A stretch of 64,000 bases of DNA from Artocarpus heterophyllus (GCA_025403435.1 CM046348.1:23123899-23187898), one strand, 5' to 3'. Shown: positions 23,393 through 36,886, counted from the first letter of the stretch. Numbers and translations are program-made. Notes: a model not told the origin generated them from the letters alone.

Positions 23393-24249
23393 TGTTAGTA
23401 ATTATAACATAGAATATGGATAAAGGAATTGCAAACAATATATTGCATGAATAAAACAAACAAGTTACAAATTTTTCAAAAATGAAAATAACAAATAGAT
23501 ATAACAAAACCTTCAACTTCAACTTCAATGGAAGCAACGCAACGTGAAAATTAGACGAAAAATGGTCGAGGCACGTGTAGGTCACGCTTTCCTTAAAACA
23601 GATTCGTCCCCTCCGGTTGTGCACGAGGATTCTACGGACGTCTATCTCCCAGGATACAACGACTACCAACGGAATCTTAAGCACTATTGGATACCGTTTT
23701 CGGCGAACTTGAAACTGTTTTTCTTCTATCACCAAAAATGACTACAACAAAAACTAGATGGAACTTGAAAAACAAAGGAAAAACTCTATGACTTAGTGAG
23801 TGCAAATTCTATGCAATCGTGTATGTTTCAAACATGTAGAGGAGAGTTCATTATATAGGCTTAGAAAATAGATGTTACAATCCACATTATAATGAGCATT
23901 ATTCAAAATTTATGTGCATAATGACATTGGTTGCAACCTTCCATTTTCCATGATAATGGTGCTCATTATCTCCCATTAAACCATTGGTTGTAACCCTCTA
24001 TTTTCCATGATAATGGTGCTCATTATCTCCCATTAAACCATTGGTTGTAACCCTCCATTTTTCATGATAATGGTGCTCATTATCTCCCATTAAACCATTG
24101 GTTGTAACCCTCTATTTTTCATGATTATGAAGCTCATAATCACCTATTAATCCATACCTTTGGGTGTTACAACATGGGGTTTATGACCTCCATTAATCTC
24201 CACCAATGAGCATCAATTTCTCATTCATCCAATTGCCATTTTTCTAATA
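23393..24249 (-). repeat. 3' LTR of the nested copia element
   Basis: 857 bp. It has four tandem 57-bp units starting CATTGGTTG at 23925, 23982, 24039 and 24096; the partner LTR has three, which explains the 57-bp length difference. Otherwise only scattered substitutions separate the two. Confidence 0.9.
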
Positions 24250-24841
24250 ATCCCCCACATGAATGAAATTGACAAACTATAGAGGAAAAGCAATGACACT
24301 ACACGATGATAGAGTTCTACGGTTAATATCTGCATAGGATAGGTAGGCGTTAACCCTTGAACCTTCCCTTGTTGAAAGTATGTTTACTTTACTGGCTGAC
24401 TAGTAGACGTGATGTCCTTGAACTGTTCTGCCATTTGTGTAAACGATAACATACCTCACACAGATATTTTCCTGACACAGTTTCAGTTCTCATGGTTATG
24501 TTCATTTTGGCCATGAACATCTCCCTGGTTCTGCAAGAGTTTCTAAAGAATTGAGCCCTAGCAATTCTCCTTTGAAGCGGCCCCACTTCTCTCTCACATA
24601 GGTGATTTCTTACTTAAGAGTAACCCATATTACTTCGCTCGAATTCTCAACGTATTCGACGCATAAGAATCATTAAAAGCAAACTGCTTAACCTTTCCCT
24701 ACGGGTATCACTGTTTTTATTATAGGAATGGGTTGGGGCAACCCCCACAGTGATCTTATTCAGTCTATTCAGTTTAGTTATCCCATTGAACCTAGATCTT
24801 GGGATCTCCAGTCAACAAGGTTGGGTTTCCACTGTTTCAAC

Positions 24842-27800
24842 CTATTCTTTTATGGGCTTAAGTCCCATTCCTCTTGATGTTTTCTCAACTTGATCTCTAT
24901 TCAGTCCTTTGGTTAACGGATCCGCAATATTTTCTTTAGACCTTACATAGTCTATTGTCATGACTCCAGTTGAGATTAGTTGTCTAACGGTATTATGTCG
25001 ACGACGTATATGCCTCGACTTACCATTGTACATCACATTCTGTGCCCTGCCAATAGCAGACTGATTATCACAATGTATGCATATTGCAGGCATAGGTTTA
25101 GGCCATTCAGGGATATCCTCCAAGAAATTCCTTAGCCATTCAGCTTCTTCACCGCTTTTATCCAAAGCTACAAATTCAGATTCCATAGTAGATCTGGTTA
25201 TTACCGTCTGCTTTGAAGACTTTCATGAAACTGCTGCGCCTCCCAAAGTGAATACGTATCCACTTGTAGCTTTAGAATCCTGTATATCAGATATCCAACT
25301 TGCGTCAGAATACCCTTCAAGAACTGCAGGATCTCTTGTATAATGTAGCCCATAACTACGAGTATACCGTAAGTATCTGAGTACTCTAACAATCGCTTTC
25401 CAGTGATCATCTCCTGGATTACTCGTGAATCTACTTAGACTACTTACAGCATAGGCAATATCTGGTCTTGTACAATTCATTAAGTACATTAAACTGCCTA
25501 TCACTCTAGCATATTCCACCTGGGATATACTTTCTCCTCTATTTTTGGACAGATGTTGACTAGTATCAATTGGAGTTCTGGTCACACCAGTGTCATTTTT
25601 ACTAAATTTGTCAAGTATCTTGTCCACATAGTGTGACTGGCTCAAGATGAGTCCATCAGGCGACCTTTTGATTTTGATTCCTAAAATCACATCGGCAAGT
25701 CCCATGTCTTTCATGTCAAACCTAGAGTTCAACATATCTTTAGTTGATTTGATCATCCGATCATTGCTACCTACGATTAGCATGTCATCTACATACAGAC
25801 AAAGAATAACATATCCATCGTCTGTTCCTTTGACATAAACACACTTGTCACACTCATTAATTTTGAACCCATTTGACATCATAACATTGTCAAATTTCTC
25901 ATGCCATTGCTTTGGTGCTTGTTTAAGCCCATACAAAGACTTCACCAATTTGCAGACTTTCTTTTCTTGTCTTGGAGCAATACAACCTTCTGGTTGTTCC
26001 ATATAAATTTCCTCTTCAAGGTCTCCATTAAGAAAAGCAGTCTTTACATCCATCTGATGTACTTCAAGATTCCGCAAAGCGGCAATCGCTATGATCATTC
26101 TTATGGAGGTTATTCTCGTTACAGGAGAATAAGTATCAAAGTAATCAAGGCCTTCTTTTTGTCTATAACCTTTTATAACAAGTCTAGCCTTATACTTGTC
26201 AATTGTTCCATCAGCTTTCATTTTACGTTTGAAAATCCATTTAGAACCTAGCGGTTTACTTCCTGGAGGAAGGTCCACTAATTCCCAAGTATGATTCTGC
26301 ATGATGGAATCAATTTCACTCTTTATGGCTTCTTTCCATAAAGGACCCTCCGATGAGCTTACAGCTTCTTTGAAAGTTTGAGGTTCAGCCTCTAGCATGT
26401 AGATCAGAAAGTCATGTCCAAATGATTTTTCTGTTCGTGCCCTTTTGCTTCGTCTAGGCTCTTCCTCTTCATATTCGGTTTCAACTTCTTGATGATCCTG
26501 ACTATTCTCTTCAATAGTCTTAAACGTTCGTTTAGATGAACTTGGACCATCCTCTTTGGATTTGCAAGGAAATACATGTTCAAAAAATGATGCATTCCTA
26601 GATTCCATTATCGTGTTCCTGTGAATCTCTGGGTTTTTAGATTCATACACAAGAAACCGATAAGCACTACTGTTGTGGGCATAACCAATGAAGATGCAAT
26701 CAACTGTTTTTGGACCTATTCTCATCTTCTTTGGTGTAGGTACCATTACCTTTGCAAGACACCCCCACACTCTCAAGTATTTGTAAGAAGGCTTTCTAGC
26801 TTTCCACAATTCATAAGGGGTCTTGTCTTCTTTCTTCCGGGGTACCTTATTTAAAAGGTAATTAGCCGATAAAATGGCTTCTCCCCACATATTCTGTGGC
26901 AATCCAGAACTTATCAGCATCGCATTCATCATATCCTTTAAGGTACGATTTTTGCGCTCAGCCACACCATTTGACTGAGGTGAATAGGGTGGCGTAACCC
27001 CGTGGATAATACCATGTTGTGCACAAAATTCACTAAATGGTTCTACATATTCACCACCACGGTCACTTCTTACCATCTTAATTTTCTTATTAAGTTGGTT
27101 TTCAACTTCTTGCTTATAGAGAGCAAACTTCTCTATAACTTCATCTTTGCTTTTAAGCAAATATACATAGCAATATTTTGTGCTATCATCTATGAATGTA
27201 ACAAAATATTTATTCCCACCTCTAGTTTGAATAAATTTTAAGTCACAAACATCACTATGTATCAAATCAAGTGGCTCAGTATTTCTATCAATCATTTGGT
27301 ATGAAGATCTCGTTAGTTTTGCCTCTACACATATTTCACATTTGTGTTTGGGATCAATATTAAATGTGGGTATGTGATTCAAGTTAATTAATCTACGTAA
27401 AGTATTATAATTAACATGACCTAGTCTACCATGCCATAAATTAGAAGACTCAAGCATATAAGTGGAAGACTTTTTAATTATATTGATGGAATTGGGCTTA
27501 ACAGCCATTACATTCATTTTCCACATCCCATCTTTCACATAACCCTTTCCCACATACATTCCATGTTTAGACAAAACCATTTTATCAGCTTCAAAAACCA
27601 TCTTGAAGCCATGTGAACTCAGCAGAGTTCCAGAAATGAGATTCTTTCAAATATCAGGCACATACAACACATTTTGCAGCTTGACTTCCTTGCCTGATGT
27701 CATTTTTAGAACCACCATCCCTTGGCCCTTGATCTCAGATGTGGCAGAGTTGCCCATATATAGCTTCTCCCCAACTTCTGACAGTACGAGTTCAACAAAA

Positions 27801-28867
27801 GCAGCTCTATCACAGCAGACATGGCGTGTGGCCCCAGTGTCTAGCCACCACTCCTTTGGGTTGGAGTCCACCATGTTGACTTCAGAGACCACGGCAGAGA
27901 GACTGATGTCTGACACTTCTTGTGTGATGGTGTCCACCACATTAGCCTCTTTCTTCTTGTTTCTCTTTGGCAGCCTACAATCTGCCGACTTGTGACCCAT
28001 CTTGTCACAGTTGAAACATTTTCCTTGGAATTTCTGCTTCTTTAAAATTCCACCCTTAGGCCCCAGCTTGAACCCCGACTTGGTTTTCTTGTTCTTGGAG
28101 CTTTTATCATGCTCCACCACATTTGCTTTGGCAACGGACTTGTTAAAAAGCTTTTTCTCAGATCTTCTATTGTCTTCCTCAATGCGAAGTCGAACAATAA
28201 GATCTTCAACGCTCATCTCTTTACGCTTGTGCTTCAGATAGTTCTTGAAGTCATTCCACGTCGGGGGTAGCATCTCTATGATTGCAGCTACCTGGAAAGA
28301 CTCACTAATTACCATTCCTTCAGCATGAATTTCATGAATGAGTAATTGCAGTTCTTGTACTTGACTAATTACAGTCTTAGAATCCACCATTCTGTAGTTC
28401 ATGAACCGTCCAACTATGAACTTCTTAGCACCAGCATCTTCTATTTTGTATTTATGGTCCAAAGACTCCCATACTTCTTTGGCCGTTTTTTTCGGACTGT
28501 ACACATTATAAAGTGCATCAGTCAAGCCATTCAGAATATAATTCTTGCACAAGAAGTCAGAATGCTTGCATGCTTCAACAGCAAGCAAGGTCTGAGCATC
28601 TGTTTCATCCTCTCTAACAGTAGGAGGATCCTCTTTCAAGAATCTCGCAAGATTCAGTGTTGTCAAATAGAACAACATCTTTTGTTGCCAAGTTTTAAAA
28701 TTTAGTCCATTAAATTTTTCAGGTTTTTCATTGTGGTTCACAGGAACTGTAACCGACAAAGGTTGCGTCGAGGTTGAAGCATGGACCCTAGGAGATGGCA
28801 TCGGTGTCTCAGAAGTGCTCCCAGTTGGAACATTCTCAGTTGGAACAACATTCATGTTATCACCCAT
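24842..28867 (-). pseudogene. copia gag-pol polyprotein with two in-frame TGA stops
   Basis: One continuous frame from ATG 28865-28867 to TAG 24842-24844, 1342 codons, interrupted only by TGA at 27647-27649 and at 25223-25225. Domain order is the copia one. Gag has [17 protein letters not shown] and zinc knuckle [14 protein letters not shown]; protease has [16 protein letters not shown]-pre-integrase has [16 protein letters not shown], integrase [13 protein letters not shown] and [16 protein letters not shown] has [20 protein letters not shown] and [11 protein letters not shown], and RNase H ends at ADPLTKGLNRDQVEK. Both stops are explained by single C-to-T (or G-to-A) changes, at an Arg-like and a Trp position of the family. 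No full polyprotein is expected. Confidence 0.92.
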
Positions 28868-29062
28868 TTCTGAAAATAGAACCAAATATTAGTTTCCTTT
28901 AAAATAAAAGAAACATATTGATAACAACAAAATGTTAAACAATCTGTTATTAACAACAAATCAAAACAAAACAAATTATATAAGATTGCTTATAGAAATC
29001 GTAATATAACTTTATGATATGTATACATGTTTTGAAATAAAACTGTTAGAAACAGTAAACTT

Positions 29063-29099
<37 letters not shown>

Positions 29100-29944
29100 C
29101 CAAAGTCTGCAAACAAACATTTAAGATGAATTACAGGCTAAATAATAAAAGCCAAAACAAACATATATTAAAGAAAAGGATATGCACCAACGTTAATGTT
29201 TCAAACAATTTATGCATATTGGACATGCACCAACGTTAATGTATCAAACAATTTATACATATTTTAATCAAAATAGTGCGCACACATACACATGGAAATG
29301 AAGCAACAATTTACATTAATGAGGAAACAATAACAATACAATGCAACATCTATTTATAATCAACGAAAATGAACGTTTCTAATAAATGAGATATTGATAT
29401 TCATTTAGTTTGTATGTTTTCTAAACTGATATCAATAAATGAGATAGACAATAAAGTCCATAACAAAATATCATATAATACTCAATCTTTAATATATGAA
29501 TAACATAAAATAAATGTTATAATACGTGAATATAATATGTGAATTTGACTAAACAAATCCCATGCAAACAACTAAAACAAGTTTACTATATGTGACAACA
29601 TGACATACTAAATTAGTATTACAAATAACTAAAACAACCTCAATGTAACAATTCCAAACATTCATAACAAAAGTATACATTTATAACAATAACAAAACCA
29701 ATATCAAAGAAAACCAAACTTATCAAAGTTGAAATGCAATAATGTTCTTACAAACAAATATGCAAGCAAAGAATCTATAAAAAGATGGTTGTACTCAAAT
29801 TAGCAGAATGTTAAAATCTGACTAGAATAAACAATGGATTTGTAATATATGCTAACAAGCAACCAAAATACAAAAAGAAATTTATACGGTTTATTCCTTC
29901 ATTCAGTAACCTGTTCGTCTTCAAAGGATAATCTGTTTTAAGAT
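28868..29944 (-). other. Untranslated leader of the nested copia element
   Basis: AT-rich sequence between 5' LTR and gag. It contains a TA microsatellite at about 29068-29098 and a direct repeat of GCACCAACGTTAATGT blocks at about 29183 and 29226. No gene is present. Confidence 0.6.
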
Positions 29945-30744
29945 TGTTAGTAATTATAACATAGAATATGGATAAAGGAATTGCAAACAATATATTGCAT
30001 GAATAAAACAAACAAGTTACAAATTTTTCAAAAATGAAAATAACAAATAGGTATAACAAAACCTTCAACTTCAACTTCAATGGAAGCAACGCAACGTGAA
30101 AATTAGATGAAAAATGGTCGAGGCACGTGTAGGTCACGCTTTCCTTAAAACAGATTCGTCCACTCCGGTTGTGCACGAGGATTCTACGGACGTCTGTCTC
30201 CCAGGATACAACGACTACCAACGGAATCTTAAGCACTATTGGATACCGTTTTCGGCGAACTTGAAACTGTTTTTCTTCTATCACCAAAAATGACTACAAC
30301 AAAAACTAGATGGAACTTGAAAAACAAAGGAAAAACTCTATGACTTAGTGAGTGCAAATTCTATGCAATCGTGTATGTTTCAAACATGTGGAGGAGAGTT
30401 CATTATATAGGCTTAGAAAATAGATGTTACAATCCACATTATAATGAGCATTATTCAGAATTTATGTGCATAATGACATTGGTTGCAACCTTCTATTTTC
30501 CATGATAATGGTGCTCATTATCTCCCATTAAACCATTGGTTGTAACTCTCCATTTTCCATGATAATGGTGCTCATTATCTCCCATTAAACCATTGGTTGT
30601 AACCCTCTATTTTCCATGATTATGAAGCTCATAATCACCTATTAATCCATACCTTTGGGTGTTACAACATGGGGTTTATGACCTCCATTAATCTCCACCA
30701 ATGAGCATCAATTTCTCATTCATCCAATTGCCATTTTTCTAACA
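29945..30744 (-). repeat. 5' LTR of the nested copia element
   Basis: 800 bp, TGTTAG...CTAACA, with three 57-bp units at 30477, 30534 and 30591. It should contain the promoter of the element, reading toward lower coordinates. Confidence 0.92.
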
Positions 30745-30749
30745 GTTCC

Positions 30750-33222
30750 AAATTATGTTTGATTTTTGAATAGTGGATGCTCAAATCATATGACTGGCAA
30801 TAAATCATTGTTCAAAGAGCTCGACGAGTCGCAAAAGATTTAAGTTACACTTAGAGACAACAAGCAGATTCAAGTTGAAGGCAAAGGCGCAGTTGCTGTG
30901 AAGACTAACCACGGTAAAGTAAAATTACTTTACAATGTTTTCTTCGTTCCTAACTTGGCACATAGCTTGTTAAGTGTTGGACGATTGATGGCTGGCGGTT
31001 ATGCAATTTTATTTGATAATGGAGCTTGTGTTGTTAATGATAAAGAGTCTGGGCAATCATGCACATGACAGAAAATAAGATGTTTCTACTTAGAATCTCT
31101 AACGTGGAAAATCAAGTTCTCATTGCTAGAGAGAAGAATGAATCCAAGTTGTGGCACCTACGTTATAGGCATCTCAATATCAAAGGCTTGAAGATCTTAA
31201 GTCAGAAAAGTATGGTCTTTGGATTGCCTTAAATTTGTTCTCTTGATTTATGTAAAGGGTGTATTTATGGAAAACAAACAATAAAGCCTTTTCCAAGCGG
31301 ACAATCTTGGAGAGCATCTAAATGCCTTGAGTTAATCCATGCTGATCTATGTGGTCCTATGAGTACTACATCACTTGGTGGGAGTAAGTATTTTTTTTTC
31401 TAATTACTGATGATTGTAGTCGAATGAGTTGGGTTAATTTTCTAACAAACAAGTCGATAAATTTTGATAATTTCAAAAAATTCAAAGCTCTCATGGAAAA
31501 GCAGAGTGGCACTTTTATAAGATTCTTCGCACGGATCGTGGCTAGCAAATTTTTATATAAAGAATTTGACCTTTTTTGTGAAGAACATGGCGTTCACAGG
31601 GAGATGACTTCACTTTATACATCGGAGCAAAATGGTGTAGCCGAACGGAAGGATTGTATGGTTGTAGAAATGGCGAGAAGTTTGTTAAATGTAAGAGGAC
31701 TCCCAAATTGTTATTGGGTGGAAGTAGTGGCAACGTCAGTTTATTTGCTTAATATTTCTCCCACAAAAGCCATCTTGAATGAAACACCATATGAGGCATG
31801 GAGAGGTAGAAAACCATCGGTAAGCCACTTAAGAATTTTTGGTTGTATTGCTTATGCTTTGGTAAGTTCTCAAGTTCATCATAATCTTGAGGAGAAATCT
31901 GAGAAATGCATTTTTGTTGGTTATTGTAATCAATCCAAAGCATATCGGTTATATAATCCTCTTACTGGCAGGATACTTATAAGAAGAGATGAAGTTTTTG
32001 ATGAAGATGCAAGTTAGAATTGGAATGGAAAATCTGAAGCAACTCAAGTTCAGATCTCAACTAAATGTGAGACTCCAGCAATTGAAGGTGCTAAGCCAAT
32101 TCCCACAAATTCTCCAAGTCCGGTCGAGTCATTAGCTTCCTCACCATCAACTTCAAGAAGTAGCAGCTCGTAATCCTTAGAAGAATCCTCTGATGAAACG
32201 CCTCCTAGAAAGGTTTAATCCTTGAAAGTGATCTATGAATCTTGTCAATTCGCTTTTTTTGTTTCGGATCCTACAACCTTTGAGGAAGCAGCAACAAAAG
32301 AAGAATGGCAGAATGCAATGAAAGAAGAGTTGACGACAATCCAAAAGAATGAAACATGGGAGATGGTGGATCTACCTGAAGGCAAGAATGCAATTGGCCT
32401 CAAGTGGGTGTTCAAAACAAAATATCATGCTGATGAAACCATACAAAGGCACAATGCTCGGCTTATGGCTAAAGGGTATTCGCAACAACAAGGTATTGAT
32501 TTCGAAGAAACTTTTTCTCCAGTTGCTTGATTTGAAACTGTGAGAATTGTTTTAGCTTTGGTTGCACAACTACGATGGCCTATTTATCAATTCGATGACA
32601 AGTCTGCACTTTGAAATGGAGATTTGGAAGAAGAAGTTTACGTTGCTCAACCTGAAGGATTTGTAGTCAAAGGCAAGGAGACAAAGGTGTGCAAATTGAG
32701 GAAGGCATTTTAAGGGCTAAAACAAGCTCCACAGGCATGGTATAGCAAGATTGATGGCTATGTTTGTCAAAATGGTTTCACAAGAAGGGAAAATGAGCCC
32801 ACTCTTTATTTGAAGAACCAAGGTAGAGATGATTTTATCATTGTGCGCCCTTATGTTGATGATATTATATATATGGGCTCCTCTGACTCTCTTGTAGCTG
32901 AATTTAAGTCTACTATGATGAAGAAATTTGAGATGTCAGACATGGGTTTATTGCATTATTTTCTTGGACCTGAGGTGAAGCAAGGAGTTGATGGGATTTT
33001 TATCTCACAAAAGAAATATGCAATAGATCTTCTCAAAAGATTCAGCTTGATCAATTGCAAACCAGCAGCAACGCCCATGAATATGAATGAGAAGCTGCAG
33101 CTTGAAGATTGTACGGCGGAGGCCAATGCAAAAGATTTCAAAAGCTTGGTAGGAGGTTTGATTTATTTGACTCATACAAGGCTAGATATTGCATTTTTTC
33201 TCAAAGTGGTTGAATTGCTATA
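30750..33222 (+). pseudogene. Older copia element: protease, integrase, RT remnant
   Basis: Right of the nested insertion, a protease-like NSGCSNHMTG segment appears at about 30768-30797, then a GAG-pre-integrase region and an integrase core with EQNGVAERKDCMVVEMARSL (about 31626-31685). RT blocks WVFKTKYHADETIQRHNARL and YVDDIIYMGSS (about 32852-32884) follow. Frame breaks occur near 32017, 32220, 32530, 32615 and 32713. The similarity ends at about 33200, before RNase H. Confidence 0.85.
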
Positions 33223-33849
33223 GTATTTTTAATTCAAACGACAAACCGGCAATTCAAACATAGTTATTTTTTTGTGCAACATGGTAGAAGTTGCATATAG
33301 TGGCTTTCCTTTAGGGCCTAGCCTTTTGTTTTTTGTCTGGGCTCCGTACCACTTTCTGGCCAAAATTAAAGGACCAACAAGGAGAAAGCACAAGAATTCT
33401 CTTTAAAGGAGCACATTTTTTAGACTATCCTTTTAAAGAGCTTTTCAAAATTGTCCGGGTGCATTATTATACGTGGAAATTGTAACTTTTGATGAATTTC
33501 TCGTTTCACACTCAACTACGTAACTTTTCTTATTTCTCTTTTAACAATCGACAAATCAAATGATGTAATTTTTTTTTTCAATTTTTGCCTTTCTTTGTTA
33601 TTTGCCCCATCAGTTAGTAGATTTCGCATCCAAATACCGATTTTAATTCTTACCCCTACTATGATTTGATTTTTCATTTGATTTATAAGAGTAAAATGAC
33701 AAACAAATCTAATTGAAAAGCAGAACTAACCATTCACGTGGGAGTTAACGAAATTATTTCATAAATTCCCCTTATATTTTTGACAAAACACGTGTCCTTA
33801 TATTTCAATTTACATCATCTCTTTCTCCCAATTTAGAAACATTATAATA
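33223..33849. other. Intergenic DNA, nothing recognised
   Basis: AT-rich sequence downstream of the truncated copia element; no gene or structured repeat was seen. Confidence 0.5.
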
Positions 33850-34008
33850 AGAGGTTAGAAGTTCGTAGTTTCGACGAAAACTTTTAGTTGCTATAGTATA
33901 AAGCTTTCATATGTTACAATGTTAAACAAAAGTAAATTACAGTATAAAACTCTCACATGTTACATTGTTTTTAATTAAAATTGATTCAAACAGATGCCAC
34001 CAAACCCT
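33850..34008. mobile_element. MITE-like element, copy 4 (diverged)
   Basis: It has two core motifs of the family, GTATAAAGCTTTCATATGTTACA and GTATAAAACTCTCACATGTTACA-like, and a right end ACCAAACCC. The left end is degraded, so boundaries are approximate. Confidence 0.45.
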
Positions 34009-34173
34009 AATTTTTTTAAAAAAAAATTGATAATTTTAAGTTTCTTCTCAAAAAACATTTAAGTTTGGAAAAAAAATTAATAGAAAAAATCCAACATTAT
34101 TTAAAAATTTGAAACACATTATTCTTTTTATAAATCTCTCTCTCCCTTCTCTATTTGAAAATACATACATATA

Positions 34174-34204
<31 letters not shown>

Positions 34205-35121
34205 TAAACCGTAACCTGCTGTAGATTCTTTGACTATAGGAAAGAGCGGGCTTATAAGTTTTGGGCAAAGCCATCCCAGGAGGTCGTGGAAGTAGAAAAC
34301 AAGAGGAAGCTTCAAAGTGAATTTGTGTTTCAGTCAAAGTCAAGGACAACACACTAATTGTGGTCCCTAGTGTTGCACTAATATGTTTTACCTTTTTATT
34401 TTTTTCATTATTTGTCCTAATTTTAAATTCTCCTTTTGCGCATTATCAACCCTAAGATGTGAATCAATGGAGAGGATTTAATGAATCAAGTCCATTCCAA
34501 TAATCATACACAGGTGTGTATCTATCTATGTATATATAAATTATAATTTAATTATTGTTTCCATTTTCTTCTTTAAAACACCGAACATTAACGAACGTGC
34601 ATGGAAAGTTACGGGCAAATAAAAAAATAATAAAAAAAGAGAATTGGACTACTCCTGATGATCAGTCTAATAACTAAGGCATGACAAAACTCATATATCC
34701 ATCTCCCTTGTTTCCTTACGTACCCCATTTCGGTTGTACAAACAAGATCGCTTTTGTCACTATTCGCCTTAGATCTAGCTCAAAGTTTGAAACGTTTGTA
34801 CTCATGTAAATCTCATAGAAAATTAGCCAAACTCCATATGTAAAGAAGAAAAAAAAATCTATCATAAAATTAATAATACAAATAAAATTTGATGATGATA
34901 ACTCATTAAGAAAATTATCATTTCATACTTTTACAAAGCTTTTTTTGACAAAATCTCTATACATGTATTAGTGAATTAGGAGATTTCACCGGTAAGTAAT
35001 AAAAAAATAACTTATTATTAAGTGTCTATTTTTCAACTATCAGATCAACAGAAAAAGATTATTTTAACAAGACATCCACCGGAGAAAGACCTAATTAATT
35101 ATCGTATAACTCTTTAATTAA
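34009..35121. other. Intergenic DNA with a TA/TGTA microsatellite
   Basis: A compound TA/TGTA tract lies at about 34168-34204. The remainder is AT-rich 3' flank of the anion channel gene, with no gene recognised. Confidence 0.5.
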
Positions 35122-36886
35122 TTACACTGACTCACATCTTCTAAGTCTATTGCTATTATTATCACGAGTAGTACTTGAACTAGGACGAGGCGATTTGCTT
35201 TCTGGTAAAATCATGCTTGAATGCATGGCAGTGATTACTATTAAGACCAAGCACACCAAAGAGGAGATGGCTGATAAGACTAGCATCAACGCATGAGCTA
35301 TGCCACCCTTTACCTCCTCCGAATATTCTGTGGCAGCTAATGCCAACACCGTTAAGGGAAACGAATATGCCCACCATGCCACGTTGAACTTCCTCATTGA
35401 TCTTTTGAACAGTTTTGGTCTTGAAACCTGTACCAAGGGAAAAGGAAACATTATAAGAATATTATTATTACCAAATACTAAAGAAATTTATACGTTTTCA
35501 TTGTGTTTTACTTTTATTTAGAAAAATGTTGAGAAATGCAGGGAAAAAAAAAATCAACCTTGGATTATATAAGGAGTACTGGAGTTCTTGATTGTGCTAT
35601 ACAAAAAACAGTAAACGTTCAACAAGTATAAATTTGAACCATAAAGAAGTTCGAAGATATATAAAAATTGTGACGTGACACTTAAAGATACTTTTGATTT
35701 TATGGTTTTTTTTTTTAAATGATTTTATGGTCTTTTGAAGAAGTGGTCCTCTCTTGTGTCCATTAGGATGTAGTCCACTTGAACTTAAAAAGGTCTTGGT
35801 TAAAAAACAAATGGTCTATCCAATGCCGTTTTATTAGAAAATAAAATTTCCGAGGTTGCTTCCATTATGAAAACGACAATAAGTATTGACTGCATCTAGA
35901 CACAAAATCTTAACTTACCGTATATGTTTGGACTTTTTGTGCCTAAGACGAAAAGATCTTTACACCATCACCATTTACAGCAAAATCACAAGCTAACAAA
36001 TGTTTTAGTTGTCAGTTGTCACCTTAATGTTTGCAAAAAACTTATTTTCTTTATTCAATGCCAAACATATACTCACCAAGGACATGAAAAGGAATAGTGA
36101 GAGGAAGAAAAGCATCTTGGAGGCGTAATCAAACTCCCCAGAAATAGAGCTCCAAGCAAAGCTCGCCACACTGGGAGCTCCAAAGAACAAGAAAAACACC
36201 GGCCGCAACATCGCCGGAACGCTATTACTCCCGGCCAATCTCTGATACAGAGTGACAAACAGCACCAAATAATGCGCCATCCCTAGTGAAAACATGCACA
36301 CGGCCGACTCCTTCCACCCCATCTCTGCCGCTGCCCTCGCCGCCATCAAGTTCCCTATCACCGACACCAGGCTCGTGGGGTTGGCCACCGTCGACAAAAA
36401 CCGTTTCCCCTTAGTGAACCACTGGCCGTAGATCTTAACATCAAGAACCACAATAGGAACAACAAAGCCCCACCAAAGCACTTTGTAGTAGAGAGTCTTG
36501 GGCGTGATGAACGGCGAGGATTGAAGCAAGAGAAGCCAAGAGATCCAAGGAGCAAATAGGTAGTTAACTCCCACGTCGTGCAAAAACTCGGTTTTGACCA
36601 TTTCGAAGTGAAACAAGCATCTGAGGATATAGAGAAGAGATTGAGAGGCCAATGTGAAGAGAGCCAACGACCATAAGAAGCTGAAGGCCGTTCGAGGGAC
36701 CATTCGGAAAACCCTTCGGAAAACGTGTACGTCGTCGTTTGGCTCCATTAGGATCTTCCATAACAATGCCTGGCTGCAAAGAGACATGCTTATGCGAAAG
36801 TAGCCTGCGTGGAACTTTGTTAGGATTGGCGACAATATTGTGGACCGTTTGATCATGACATTTTGACCATGATTATCCATGATCAT
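35122..36886 (-). CDS. S-type anion channel, SLAH1/SLAH4-like (two exons)
   Basis: Plasma-membrane anion channel subunit of the SLAC1/TehA fold, a bundle of about ten membrane helices. Arabidopsis SLAH1 modulates chloride loading into the xylem with SLAH3. Exon 1 is 36077-36886 (270 codons from ATG 36884-36886) and exon 2 is 35122-35427 (101 codons plus TAA), giving about 371 aa, a normal length for short SLAHs. The donor is GTGAGT at 36071-36076 and the acceptor CAG at 35428-35430; the intron is phase 0. Family signatures include KFHAGYFRISMSLCSQALLW, VNYLFAPWISWLLLLQSSPF, GQWFTKGKRFLSTVANPTS, and in exon 2 FNVAWWAYSFPLTVLALA. The long regulatory N-terminus of SLAC1/SLAH2/SLAH3 is absent. 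An ATG two codons inside is also possible. No lesion was seen. Confidence 0.92.

Larger units (their letters stand above)
23393..30744 (-). mobile_element. Full-length Ty1/copia retrotransposon, nested insertion
   Basis: Minus-orientation element of 7352 bp with LTRs 29945-30744 (5', 800 bp) and 23393-24249 (3', 857 bp). It has TGTTAG...CTAACA ends, the last dinucleotide mutated to TA in the 3' copy. Perfect target duplications GTTCC lie at 23388-23392 and 30745-30749, inside the older copia element. The polypurine tract TGTGGGGGAT (in element sense) abuts the 3' LTR. Beside the 5' LTR I do not see the usual TGGTATCAGAGC, so the primer is not identified. The gag-pol frame is nearly intact. 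Confidence 0.95.
22449..33222 (+). mobile_element. Older Ty1/copia element, 3'-truncated, split by a nested insertion
   Basis: Plus-strand copia remnant whose two halves, 22449-23392 and 30750-33222, are separated by the copia element at 23393-30744 and its GTTCC duplication. A degenerate primer site (TGGTCTCAGAGC, near 22453) precedes gag at 22527. Protease, integrase and RT follow to the right of the insertion. The sequence stops after the HTRLDIAFF block of pol; RNase H and the 3' LTR are absent. Multiple stops and shifts mark it as older than its guest. Confidence 0.88.

Noticed and set aside
35300..35521. Plus-strand frame opposite SLAH exon 2
   Set aside because: Shadow of the channel gene and its intron.
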